Positions 17,536 to 26,108 of a stretch of 64,000 nucleotides of DNA are shown piece by piece. The notes below the pieces were generated by a model. That model worked only from the letters and a program-made list of their open reading frames with translations, had not been told where the DNA came from and did not search any database. This DNA is from an uncultured Muribaculaceae bacterium (GTDB taxonomy: Bacteria > Bacteroidota > Bacteroidia > Bacteroidales > Muribaculaceae), in NCBI GenBank assembly GCA_934675575.1, contig CAKUQQ010000004.1, positions 1-64,000 on the forward strand. Reading direction: 5' to 3'. Position numbers and translations under genes: made by a program. Each line of letters begins with the position of its first letter. The stretch's first letter is position 1.

Positions 17536-18435
17536 ATGAAACGCTACGCAATCACACTCATCAGCATTGTTTTGGCAGTTGCCGCTGCCCATGCGCAACT
17601 GCTCTGGAAAATTCAGGTTCCCGGCAACACAAAGCCGTCATACCTGTTCGGCACATATCATTTTGCAGGCAGCAGCTTCCTTGACTCCGTGCCAGGCTTC
17701 AATCAAGCCATCGACAACTGCGATGCAGTGTGGGGCGAGGTGCAGCGCGACAGCCTCAGTGCCCCCGACGCTGTGACAAAAATGGCTGCGGCAAGCAAAG
17801 CTCCTGCCGACAGCACGCTGAGCGAGCTGCTCTCTAAAGACGCCTACCAGATTGTGGCTCGTGTGTTCAACGGCTATTTCAAAGAATTTTCTGTGACTCT
17901 CGACCAAATGAATTCATTCAAGCCCATAGCCATATCTGCGCAAATCGAAGCTCTTCAAGCCTTGAAATATTTTCCGTCGCAAGACCAGTCCGACATGCTC
18001 GACATGGCCATACAAACCATTGCCATGCAAAAAGGGAAAACCACGCACGGCCTTGAGAACATTGACGACCAAATACAGGTGCTCTTTAACCGCAGCCTCG
18101 TGAAGCAGGCACAAGACCTCTTGGAGCAGTGCAAAAACGACGACAAATATCAGCAACTCAACTCCAAGTTGCTCGAAGCCTATCGCCACGGCAATCTTGA
18201 GCAAATAGACAGCATCATGTTCGACCCCACGATAGGTGGCGACGATGAGCAATATCGTGCCGACCTCATCGACAAGCGCAACGCCAAGTGGGTGGCAAAA
18301 CTCATGACCATAATGCCAGAGCAATCTGTCCTTGTGTGCGTGGGTGCAGGCCACTTGCCAGGCGGCAAGGGACTCATCAGCTTGCTGCGCCAGGCCGGCT
18401 GCACCCTCACACCTGTGTCGGGCAAAGAGCAATAA
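17536..18435 (+). CDS. Secreted TraB/GumN family protein
   Basis: A 299-residue protein with a signal peptide (MKRYAITLISIVLAVAAAHAQ). The two hallmark motifs of the TraB/GumN/Tiki fold are present: GTYH in YLFGTYHFAG near the N-terminus and GAGH in VCVGAGHLPG near the C-terminus. Members of this fold are proposed metal-dependent peptidases or peptidase-like proteins; the bacterial versions are largely uncharacterised. It should be periplasmic. It is a single-gene unit with its own promoter. The downstream hairpin (18443-18480) lies between it and the convergent GDSL hydrolase gene. Confidence 0.87.
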   Translation: MKRYAITLISIVLAVAAAHAQLLWKIQVPGNTKPSYLFGTYHFAGSSFLDSVPGFNQAIDNCDAVWGEVQRDSLSAPDAVTKMAAASKAPADSTLSELLSKDAYQIVARVFNGYFKEFSVTLDQMNSFKPIAISAQIEALQALKYFPSQDQSDMLDMAIQTIAMQKGKTTHGLENIDDQIQVLFNRSLVKQAQDLLEQCKNDDKYQQLNSKLLEAYRHGNLEQIDSIMFDPTIGGDDEQYRADLIDKRNAKWVAKLMTIMPEQSVLVCVGAGHLPGGKGLISLLRQAGCTLTPVSGKEQ

Positions 18436-18442
18436 AAAACAG

Positions 18443-18480
18443 CGACTGGTGACTCGCCCCCATCGGCAAATCACCAGTCG
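18443..18480 (-). terminator. Terminator hairpin at the end of the capsule operon
   Basis: A perfect 10-bp stem (18443-18452 with 18471-18480, CGACTGGTGA / TCACCAGTCG). On the minus strand it is followed by CTGTTTTTTATT, so it can end transcription of the polysaccharide operon. On the plus strand the downstream tract is not U-rich. Confidence 0.65.
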
Positions 18481-18651
18481 TATATCCTTAGCAGAGCACC
18501 ACCACCTCAACATGCGCATTTACATTCAAAATGGAAGTGCAAAAATTTGTTGGTGGAAAAATCACTGCATAATCAACCTGTTGTAATAAGTGATGGTAAC
18601 GGACATGTGCTGGAAGCCTCAGCCAAAAGTTTATTAGCGAAGAAATAGCAA

Positions 18652-19512
18652 TCAGTAGTCTAAGCTTGTACCTATGAAACCGGCCTTGGCAAAGTCCGCC
18701 ATGTTGTGACGTATAATCCAGTCAATGCCTGTCATCATCACCCATGCACTCATCTGATAGCCCATGGCATTCAGGTGGCCGCCAATGAAATAAATCTTCA
18801 GCGCATCGGTGTTCTTGCCATATTTCTGGGCAAGCCATTTCTGCAAGTCCACCACATACACGCCCTCAAACGTCTTGGCAAGCTCCCTCACCAGGCTATT
18901 ATAGGGGTCATCGTCAGGCACACCAGGCTGCGTTACCACAAAAATCTTGCAGCGAGGCTCCAGTGTGCGCACACGCTGTATGATGCCGGCATAGCAGCCA
19001 GCATAAGTGCGCTTGTTTTTGGCGTAGTCCTTCAAATCCACATCGGTTTTCACACTACCCACCTCAAACTTCACGTTGCGGTCGTTAGCGCCAAGAGCTA
19101 TTACATAGGCCTGCTTGGGAGCCGTTTTGGCACTTATGTTATCGTTGTTGTTGCGCGGATTGTTCCAAAAATTCTCAATCCACCCGTATGTGGTCTCGCC
19201 GCCCTGGCTATAGTTTTCACCTTTCACTCCCATGGCTGCACACATGCGCTGACCCCACGAATACTCATAGAAGTCGTGATAACCCATGGTGCCGTCTTTG
19301 TCGCGCGACTCCAGCTCACCGCTGCTCAGAGAGTCGCCTATGAAGCCCCAGGTGTGGAAAATTGAGCAAAACCCAGGCAGTTGCGAAATCGTGGCAAGCG
19401 GATTCTCTTCACTCTTCAGCAAGTTGGCGGCACGGTTTCCTTGCCCCAAGGCCAGTAGGCACACCACCACAGCCAGCACTCGGCGTGTAATCCTTGTTTT
19501 TCTCATAATCAT
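18652..19512 (-). CDS. Secreted SGNH/GDSL hydrolase
   Basis: A 286-residue exported protein (signal anchor in residues 1-28). The SGNH blocks are visible in order: block I GDSLSSGE, block II around YSQGGETTYGW, block III LGANDRN, and block V GGHLNAMGY carrying the catalytic His region. Enzymes of this type are esterases or O-acetyl hydrolases acting on lipids or glycans. As the last gene of the polysaccharide operon, 43 bp after the aminotransferase, it may remove or transfer acyl groups on the exported polymer. Its role in the pathway is inferred only from position. Confidence 0.83.
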   Translation of the reverse strand: MIMRKTRITRRVLAVVVCLLALGQGNRAANLLKSEENPLATISQLPGFCSIFHTWGFIGDSLSSGELESRDKDGTMGYHDFYEYSWGQRMCAAMGVKGENYSQGGETTYGWIENFWNNPRNNNDNISAKTAPKQAYVIALGANDRNVKFEVGSVKTDVDLKDYAKNKRTYAGCYAGIIQRVRTLEPRCKIFVVTQPGVPDDDPYNSLVRELAKTFEGVYVVDLQKWLAQKYGKNTDALKIYFIGGHLNAMGYQMSAWVMMTGIDWIIRHNMADFAKAGFIGTSLDY

Positions 19513-19555
19513 CTAAAAATGTTAATGGTCTTTATCTGTATCTTTTCGTCATTTA

Positions 19556-20830
19556 TTATTCAATCGCCTCCTTAATGCAGTCCACCACATAGCGCACGTC
19601 GGCATCGCTCACACAAGGCCCTGCCGGCAGACACATGCCCTTGTCAAACACAGTCTCGCTCACACCGTTCACATAGGCAGGAGCGTCTTTATACACCGGC
19701 TGCTTGTGCATCGGTTTCCACACCGGGCGCACTTCAACACGTCGCGACAGCAGAAACACGCGCAATGCCTCCACATTGGCATTTGGCTGGCAATCGGTCG
19801 TGGGGCAACTCACAGCGTGAATCACCCCGGCAGCACCACCCACAGCAGTCTTCACCACCTCCTTATAGGCATTTTCCTGCCCTTTTATTCTCAAGCCAGA
19901 GTCAAGCGTAACCGTGCAAAGCCAGTAGTTGCTGTCGTAGTCAGCACTCGGAGCCTCATGCAGCGTTATGCCGTCAACGTCTTTAAGCAGCTCCTTATAC
20001 AGGGCTTGCACATGCTTGTGGTGAGCCAAGTGGTCGGCAAGCACCGTCATCTGACCACGGCCTATTCCTGCACACACATTGCTCAAGCGGTAGTTATAGC
20101 CTATCGCCGAGTGTTGGTAGTAAGGATAAGCCTCGCGAGCCTGCGTGGCATACCACATCACCTTCTCCTTGCTTGCAGTGTCGTGGCATATCAGCGCACC
20201 ACCACCAGAAGTAGTAATCATTTTGTTGCCGTTAAACGACAGCACGCCAAACTGGCCAAACGTGCCCAGCACCTGACCTTTCCAGCGCGAACCGAAGCCC
20301 TCGGCCGAATCCTCCACCACCGCTATGCCATATTTATCGGCAATGGCCATGATGCGGTCGCAATCGTATGGCATGCCATACAGCGCCACCGGCACAATCG
20401 CCTTGGGATATTTGCCGGTTTTTGCCTTGCGGTCAAGTATAGCCTTTTCCAGCAGGTCAGGCTCCATATTCCATGACTCTGGTTCAGAATCTATAAACAC
20501 CGGTGTTGCGCCCAAATATGTCACCGGGTGCGACGAAGCGCAAAACGTGAAGCTCTGCACACACACCTCATCGCCAGGCTTCACGCCGCAGGCAATCAAG
20601 CCCAGATGCACGGCAGCCGTGCCCGACGACAAAGCCACCACATCGCGCTGCACCAGCGAACCGTCGCTGCGCTTGTCCACAAAAGCCTTGAGGTCGTCCT
20701 CAAAAGCATTCACATTCGGACCCAGAGGCACCACCCAGTTTGAGTCGAATGCCTCCTTCACATATTTCTGTTCCAAACCCTTGTCGCTCATGTGAGCCAG
20801 ACAAAGGTGTATCATTTTCTTCTCAGCCAT
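19556..20830 (-). CDS. DegT/DnrJ/EryC1/StrS sugar aminotransferase
   Basis: A 424-residue PLP enzyme of the nucleotide-sugar aminotransferase family. The PLP-binding lysine is in SFNGNKMITTSGGG. ALSSGTAAVHLGL forms the cofactor phosphate cup, VEDSAEGFGS holds the aspartate that pairs with the pyridine nitrogen, and SNWVVPLGPNVNAFE is the N-terminal substrate region. Such enzymes convert UDP-4-keto-6-deoxy-HexNAc to a 4-amino sugar, as PglE does for bacillosamine and WcfR for the AATGal of Bacteroides fragilis PSA. A matching phosphoglycosyltransferase is encoded in the same operon. No dedicated 4,6-dehydratase is evident here and it may lie elsewhere in the genome. Confidence 0.9.
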   Translation of the reverse strand: MAEKKMIHLCLAHMSDKGLEQKYVKEAFDSNWVVPLGPNVNAFEDDLKAFVDKRSDGSLVQRDVVALSSGTAAVHLGLIACGVKPGDEVCVQSFTFCASSHPVTYLGATPVFIDSEPESWNMEPDLLEKAILDRKAKTGKYPKAIVPVALYGMPYDCDRIMAIADKYGIAVVEDSAEGFGSRWKGQVLGTFGQFGVLSFNGNKMITTSGGGALICHDTASKEKVMWYATQAREAYPYYQHSAIGYNYRLSNVCAGIGRGQMTVLADHLAHHKHVQALYKELLKDVDGITLHEAPSADYDSNYWLCTVTLDSGLRIKGQENAYKEVVKTAVGGAAGVIHAVSCPTTDCQPNANVEALRVFLLSRRVEVRPVWKPMHKQPVYKDAPAYVNGVSETVFDKGMCLPAGPCVSDADVRYVVDCIKEAIE

Positions 20831-20924
20831 TCTTCTATTCTCAGCCTTTCTTTTTTCTTCTCTGGTTTTATTTTAATTTTCAAACATACTCACCCCCAAA
20901 CCAAACCCTAAAACCCAAAATCTT

Positions 20925-21989
20925 TTACGACTCTATAATTGACTTTATTTTCTCATAATACCCAGTAGAGCCTAAAAATTCCAAAAGCTCATAGTCGAGG
21001 TTATGATTACCTTCAATCAGTTCCACACCATTTTCTGTTATCGCAATATCCCAACCTATTATTCTGATTTGTGGCAATTGCTCTGCAGCAAGTTCACTCT
21101 GCTCAACAACAATATCCCAATTTGGAATTCTATAACCCACCATAACAATATCCGTGCCTGGTTGCACATAGCTTTTAACATTATTTTTAGATTGGCCATA
21201 CGTACAAACAATTCCTGTTTTTAAATCAACTTCATATATGGATCCTCCTTGGCAATAATTATCAACTACAGTATTTCCGACACCGGCTCTAAGTATTGCT
21301 TTAATTACATGAGCTTTACCTTTTGAATCTAAAACAGTATGTGTTCTTACTGTGTTGACAGATGCGTTGCCAAACACCATTTTCTGGTGTTGCTTTATCA
21401 TCTCCTCCATAAGCACATCTTCTTCCTGCAATTTCGTATATAATTCAGTAGTGTTTAACTCGCTGTTTTTAGAAAACACAAATTTTCTAACGCCCCCCCC
21501 TTCTACACCATCAACAGGTTTAATGATCACCGTATCATGTTTATGCAGAAAAGTTACAAATTGCTCCTCAGTCGCAGCTTTTAGATACAACCAGTCTCTA
21601 TGCACAAACTGCTTAAAATAAGCATTAAAATCCTGCTTTTCATTAAGGAAATGAATGAATTTTGAATCATTATAGTGGTCAAACAATTTGACCATTCTAC
21701 TATAGGTAAGCCTCTTCCGCCGCTCTGGATTACTCAATTTCCAAAATTCGCCAATCACATACTGGCGAATAAGGCATCTATGCAAAATAACAGCCCATAA
21801 ATAATCCCAATAAACCCAAATAGAATTCAATTGCTCTTGCTTTGCAAGCCTATTCAGCCAAACACATGTCTTTTTCACATACTCAATATAGGGTAACACT
21901 TTAGCTGTCATCACATGCAAAATACCAGTACACCGTGTAAACACAATGATCTTTTTTTCTTCAGAAACAACAATATGAGGATATCTCAT
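20925..21989 (-). CDS. Sugar-transfer-associated ATP-grasp protein
   Basis: A 354-residue protein resembling the 'sugar-transfer associated ATP-grasp' family found in polysaccharide loci. The ATP-grasp core includes TVIIKPVDGVEGGGVRKF (nucleotide-binding lysine and glycine loop), VLMEEMIKQH (hinge), SVNTVRTHTVLD, and the metal-binding acidic end GVELIEGNHNLDYE. ATP-grasp enzymes usually join a carboxylate to an amine through an acyl-phosphate. Its partners here, a second ATP-grasp and a PLP decarboxylase, suggest amide decoration of the repeat unit. The GGG segment is encoded by an 8-base homopolymer (plus-strand C8 at 21493-21500), a possible slippage site. The ATG at 21989 was preferred over a TTG two codons upstream. 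Confidence 0.82.
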   Translation of the reverse strand: MRYPHIVVSEEKKIIVFTRCTGILHVMTAKVLPYIEYVKKTCVWLNRLAKQEQLNSIWVYWDYLWAVILHRCLIRQYVIGEFWKLSNPERRKRLTYSRMVKLFDHYNDSKFIHFLNEKQDFNAYFKQFVHRDWLYLKAATEEQFVTFLHKHDTVIIKPVDGVEGGGVRKFVFSKNSELNTTELYTKLQEEDVLMEEMIKQHQKMVFGNASVNTVRTHTVLDSKGKAHVIKAILRAGVGNTVVDNYCQGGSIYEVDLKTGIVCTYGQSKNNVKSYVQPGTDIVMVGYRIPNWDIVVEQSELAAEQLPQIRIIGWDIAITENGVELIEGNHNLDYELLEFLGSTGYYEKIKSIIES

Positions 21990-22002
21990 AACCAAATAAA
22001 AC

Positions 22003-23010
22003 TTATAACAGTGGAAATTTATCAGAAATCAAATCACTTTTTTTCGCTATAACCACATCATCATACATCATCATAATGACATCTTCATCATAGTTCCCGA
22101 TAATCGACTCATTTTCTTTTCCATGAATATTGTTCAATATTAATTTCACAAAATCCACACCAGCACCGTATGCATGCAAATATGCGCCACCAAAGCGAGG
22201 ATTGATTTCCGAAAGGTAATATTCCCCATCTTTTATAAAGAAATCCATGTCACATGGACCACTCAGTTCAAGCACAGAGCACACGTCTTCTATAAACCGG
22301 AACAACTTAGCATCTTTAAAAGAAATAGTCTTACTTGCACCGCCTATGCGGCTCTCTATTTTCTTTTTGCAAAAAGCAGCCACTGCCTTGTGACTAATGC
22401 AGTCAACGTACACATCAGCATCACAGTCACCACCAGTCATCAGCTCTTGATAGATGTAAGTGAATCCACCCTCTTTGGTTTTTGCCACGGCTTCTTCCCA
22501 ATCATGAACTCTGCCGATGCCGACGCTGCCACTTCCAGAAATAGGCTTCATAAACAACGGAAAGGAAATCTCTCCCTTATCAAGCCCACTTTTCAATTCC
22601 GCCAATGAATTATATGTCAGTGTTGTTCGTATTCCTTTTGCTCGCAAATACTTAAACATTTCATATTTATCGAAGCACAAGTGTGCAGTTTGGGCAGAAG
22701 GGCAAAGAGGCAGAATGTCTCTTTCCATAAACAGTTCTCGGTTGTGAGCCAAGATTTCAATCTCCGGGTCAATCAACGTGGTAATTGCCTTCACCTGTCC
22801 CTTATCACAAATCTCAAGGATTTTGTCCAAATAATCAGGAGAGTCAATTTCTGGCACGATGTGGGCTTCATCAACAAAAAACAAAGCAGGAGCCACAGGG
22901 CTTAAATCTGTACCGATAAGCCTTCCTCGGCCACGCAGCGTTTTTTTGAAATCCATCAGCAATTTCACGCGACGGCCAACACTGCAAAATAATATGTTAT
23001 TATTATTCAT
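22003..23010 (-). CDS. ATP-grasp ligase (carbamoyl-phosphate-synthase-like fold)
   Basis: A 335-residue protein with an N-terminal pre-ATP-grasp Rossmann part (NILFCSVGRRVKLLMDF) and an ATP-grasp domain. The domain shows the nucleotide-binding segment FPLFMKPISGSGSVGIGRV, YIYQELMTGGDCDADVYVD, and the Mg2+-binding tail DFFIKDGEYYLSEINPRFGGAYLHAYGAG. The E-x-NPR motif is intact, so it should be active. Similar proteins in surface-glycan clusters are thought to ligate amino acids or other carboxylates to sugars. It lies 13 bp from the other ATP-grasp gene and 17 bp after the decarboxylase gene, forming a tight three-gene block. Confidence 0.88.
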   Translation of the reverse strand: MNNNNILFCSVGRRVKLLMDFKKTLRGRGRLIGTDLSPVAPALFFVDEAHIVPEIDSPDYLDKILEICDKGQVKAITTLIDPEIEILAHNRELFMERDILPLCPSAQTAHLCFDKYEMFKYLRAKGIRTTLTYNSLAELKSGLDKGEISFPLFMKPISGSGSVGIGRVHDWEEAVAKTKEGGFTYIYQELMTGGDCDADVYVDCISHKAVAAFCKKKIESRIGGASKTISFKDAKLFRFIEDVCSVLELSGPCDMDFFIKDGEYYLSEINPRFGGAYLHAYGAGVDFVKLILNNIHGKENESIIGNYDEDVIMMMYDDVVIAKKSDLISDKFPLL

Positions 23011-23027
23011 TTGGTTTTATTAAATTT

Positions 23028-24212
23028 TCAGAATACGGTGTTAAGCAAATAATCTTTTGCTTCAAATTTCTTCCGTACAAGAAAATAATCTTTTGACTTT
23101 TTGACATAAATATCTGGGACATATCGAATAAACATAGGAGTAAGACTCATAGTATAAGCTCCTACGTTGTGATACACAATTTTATCTCCGACCGAAAGAC
23201 GTGGCTTATTTAACAGTGTGAAAAGTCTGTCATACTCAAGACATGTGCAGCCTGTCACTATCTGCTTATCCACAATTTCTGCTTTTTTATTATATATTTC
23301 TTCATCAATATATTTATCCTTTTTGAAGAATGGGTCAATGTCGTTTCTCGAACCATCAGTTGTTATAAACCAGACCCTTGGTTCCACTTCTTTAATATCA
23401 ATCACAGATGAAACGAATTTAAAGCACGAAGCAACAAGAGCATTACCAGGTTCTACAATGATTTCCAAATCAGATAGTCCATGCTCGCTAAGCACACCAT
23501 ATATCGCATCACTATATTGCTGATATGTCGGTTTATTCTTAAAAACGCCAAAGTATCCACCTCCAACATCAATATAATTTAACTTTAAATTATATTTTTC
23601 TATAACCTCGCAAGCAAAATCAACAAGATTTTCATAGAATCTAACACTGCGGCTATGAGCCGTTCTGTGTATGTGCAATCCAGCAAGTGTCACATTTGGT
23701 ATTTTTGCAATGAATTCCAATGCTTCTGCAAACTCATTTGTCTCGTCAGAAAAGCCAAACCTGCTGTTATCTTTGGCCCCATCTGCATCTTCTGGTGAAA
23801 TGCGACTTATATTCACATTCAATCTTATCCCAACCTTGTAATTTTTGGTTGCGTCCAAGTCCAAAAGCCATTGCAGTTCTCTTTTTGTCTCAATATTTAC
23901 TATTGCATCATTTTCCAAAGCCTCAAAAAACGTTTCTCTTGACTTCATTGGCCCATTATAAATTATCTTATTGAGTGAAAAGCCACAAAGTTTTGCCAGT
24001 TCATACTCATCATAAGAAACGACCTCACCATACGCCTCACAATCACGTGCTTTTTTAAGCAAATATGGTGTCGAATTAGTTTTAACAGAGTAACCGACAA
24101 TAGATTTTGCAAAATTAGAGTTCAAAGCCTTTTGAAAGCCCTTGACACTCCTCGAAAACTCTTCAGAATCAAAAATAAAACAAGGTGTCCGCAACCCTTC
24201 TTGCATAAGCAT
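23028..24212 (-). CDS. PLP-dependent decarboxylase (LysA/ornithine decarboxylase fold)
   Basis: A 394-residue fold-type-III PLP enzyme. The Schiff-base lysine is in VGYSVKTNSTPYLL, followed by the LHIHRTAHS region, the phosphate loop DVGGGYFG, the substrate-side IVEPGNALVAS and, near the C-terminus, the active-site cysteine region GCTCLEYDRLF and VGAYTMSLTPMF. It is related to diaminopimelate, ornithine and carboxynorspermidine decarboxylases. Placement beside two ATP-grasp genes inside a polysaccharide operon argues against ordinary lysine synthesis and for making an amine, or processing an amino acid, that is then attached to the glycan. Its substrate cannot be read from the sequence. Confidence 0.87.
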   Translation of the reverse strand: MLMQEGLRTPCFIFDSEEFSRSVKGFQKALNSNFAKSIVGYSVKTNSTPYLLKKARDCEAYGEVVSYDEYELAKLCGFSLNKIIYNGPMKSRETFFEALENDAIVNIETKRELQWLLDLDATKNYKVGIRLNVNISRISPEDADGAKDNSRFGFSDETNEFAEALEFIAKIPNVTLAGLHIHRTAHSRSVRFYENLVDFACEVIEKYNLKLNYIDVGGGYFGVFKNKPTYQQYSDAIYGVLSEHGLSDLEIIVEPGNALVASCFKFVSSVIDIKEVEPRVWFITTDGSRNDIDPFFKKDKYIDEEIYNKKAEIVDKQIVTGCTCLEYDRLFTLLNKPRLSVGDKIVYHNVGAYTMSLTPMFIRYVPDIYVKKSKDYFLVRKKFEAKDYLLNTVF

Positions 24213-24337
24213 AACTCATTAATATTGATGTCACTTTTACTATACCAACTCCTACTCCCGCTAACTATCGACCTGTTGTATATCTTGTCAATAATCGACT
24301 TAATATCAGAAACACATGTTATCTTCGTCTAATACAA

Positions 24338-24958
24338 TTAATTTTCCCCGTTAAACAATGGAGTCGTGTATTGCTTGTCCCCCACAATTTCATTATCAAT
24401 ATCTGATCTTTTCAACACTTTTTTAAGTGTCAGCCAAATAATCTCACAATCCATTTTAAACGACACATGGTCAACATACCACACATCAAGCTCAAACTTC
24501 TTTGTCCACGACAAGTTATTACGACCATGACACTGTGCCCACCCGGTGATTCCTGGACGAACGTCATGCCGTCGCGCCTGCTCTGCGCTGTATAACGGCA
24601 AATATTGCACCAATAAAGGCCGAGGACCAATTATTGACATATCACCAATAAAAACGTTTATCAATTGAGGCAGTTCATCTATACTCAAATTTCTCACAAT
24701 TGCCCCAAACTTTGTTATACGCTTTCTGTCAGGGAGCAAATTACCTTCAGAATCCCTCTTCTCATTCATTGTCTTAAACTTGATAATCCTGAATATTTTT
24801 CCTTTATAGCCTGGACGTTCCTGAGTAAAAAAAGCCCCGGCTCCATCGTTAAACAACCAAAGCAAAACAGTGACTATCAACAAAAACGGCCAAATTATCA
24901 GCAATACACATGTCACAATCAACAAATCCAATATTCGCTTAACGCAGTTTTTATACAT
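24338..24958 (-). CDS. Initiating phosphoglycosyltransferase (PglC/WcfS-like)
   Basis: A 206-residue monotopic sugar transferase. It has one N-terminal re-entrant/hydrophobic helix (LLIVTCVLLIIWPFLLIVTV), then the family signature FTQERPGYKGKIFRIIKFKTM, the catalytic acidic pair in NLSIDELPQLINVFIGDMS, IGPRPLL, and RPGITGWAQCHGRNNLSW. The short form without extra TM helices matches PglC and B. fragilis WcfS, which move a phospho-amino-sugar from UDP to undecaprenyl phosphate and start repeat-unit assembly. The ATG at 24958 gives the canonical short N-terminus. The SDR gene ends 8 bp before it. Confidence 0.92.
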   Translation of the reverse strand: MYKNCVKRILDLLIVTCVLLIIWPFLLIVTVLLWLFNDGAGAFFTQERPGYKGKIFRIIKFKTMNEKRDSEGNLLPDRKRITKFGAIVRNLSIDELPQLINVFIGDMSIIGPRPLLVQYLPLYSAEQARRHDVRPGITGWAQCHGRNNLSWTKKFELDVWYVDHVSFKMDCEIIWLTLKKVLKRSDIDNEIVGDKQYTTPLFNGEN

Positions 24959-24966
24959 CTTTCTGT

Positions 24967-25977
24967 TTATTCCGTATAGTCCTCTTTCGTTCCCCACAAC
25001 TGAGCCATCGGCTCTGTTTCCATCTCATGCTTAAAGTCTCTTAATTGTCCTATGTAGCTATATTGCGGTCTATATGTTGGAAAATCCGCAAACGTCTTCG
25101 TCATGTCAAAAGCATTTTCCAGAGGGTCTGGTTTTTCCGGACAATATATTATCTCTGAAGGATTATCTTTCGGAGAGAACACCTCTATTATACCCTTAAT
25201 CTGTTCCTCAAGCGTCACCTGCCAACCATTACCACAATTATAGCAACCACCTTCCTTATCCGATTCTATACACGCCTGAACCAGTCTAACAAAATCTTTC
25301 ACATACACCATTTCCTTAGCCTTTTTACAATTTCCCCATATTTCTATAGGCAAACTCTTGCTTGCCCTATCCATAAGCATGCGATAAGGCATCATTCTGC
25401 GCTTAAAATTCGCATAATGGTAAGCATTTGGGTGATACTGGTAAATAGTAAAAAACCTCAGTGCAAAAAACTTTATGCCATACTCAGCTCTAAAGTGTTC
25501 CAACAGGTCAACAGCCGCATTCTTGGCAATCGTGTAGATGGCATGATCTCCTGTCAAAGGGAATTGGCGAGGAGCATCACATGGAATCACAGTTCCATTA
25601 TTGTGATATTTCACCATATCCGATGGTGTTTGAGGAAAAACTATTTTATCACAACCTATACGTCTCATCCAGTTCAGCACATTCAACGTGCCTATCGTTA
25701 TTGATTCAAACAAATCTATAGGGTCATAAGCATACCTCGATGGCAGAGAACTCGCAAAATGAGCCACAGCATATATGTCAGCGGCAGGCAATGCGTCAAA
25801 AGCCGCAGGATCTTCTATATTCATCGAATAATAGCACATTCCTCTATCAGAAAAAAAACCATTATCGCTTTTCCTATGACCAACAGCAATCACATCATAT
25901 CCCTGATTATGTAAGTGCATAGCCACATAAGCACCTAAATTGCCAGTTGCACCAAACACAACAATTTTCTTCTTCAT
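24967..25977 (-). CDS. NAD-dependent epimerase/dehydratase (extended SDR)
   Basis: A 336-residue extended short-chain dehydrogenase. The NAD(P)-binding GATGNLG motif is at the N-terminus, VAHFASSLPSRY follows the fourth strand, and the active-site YTIAK (YxxxK) is present with an upstream PQTPSD serine/threonine region. The C-terminal half carries KEMVYVKDFVRLVQACIES, typical of nucleotide-sugar epimerases and reductases. The exact reaction (4-epimerisation, dehydration or reduction) cannot be assigned. It is likely to supply a nucleotide sugar to the adjacent transferases. Confidence 0.85.
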   Translation of the reverse strand: MKKKIVVFGATGNLGAYVAMHLHNQGYDVIAVGHRKSDNGFFSDRGMCYYSMNIEDPAAFDALPAADIYAVAHFASSLPSRYAYDPIDLFESITIGTLNVLNWMRRIGCDKIVFPQTPSDMVKYHNNGTVIPCDAPRQFPLTGDHAIYTIAKNAAVDLLEHFRAEYGIKFFALRFFTIYQYHPNAYHYANFKRRMMPYRMLMDRASKSLPIEIWGNCKKAKEMVYVKDFVRLVQACIESDKEGGCYNCGNGWQVTLEEQIKGIIEVFSPKDNPSEIIYCPEKPDPLENAFDMTKTFADFPTYRPQYSYIGQLRDFKHEMETEPMAQLWGTKEDYTE

Positions 25978-26108
25978 AATATCTTTTTTAATATTAAATT
26001 CCCTATCATGTTAACAACCATCTTCCAACAAAGCCAGCAATCACACACCGATTTCATCATAAAACGCCAGCAAGTTGCGCAACACTGCCCCATGCTCAAA
26101 CCGGCTCA

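Noticed and set aside
23028..24212. Housekeeping lysA (diaminopimelate decarboxylase)
   Set aside because: The fold matches, but location inside a capsule operon next to two ATP-grasp genes makes a glycan role more likely; it remains an alternative.
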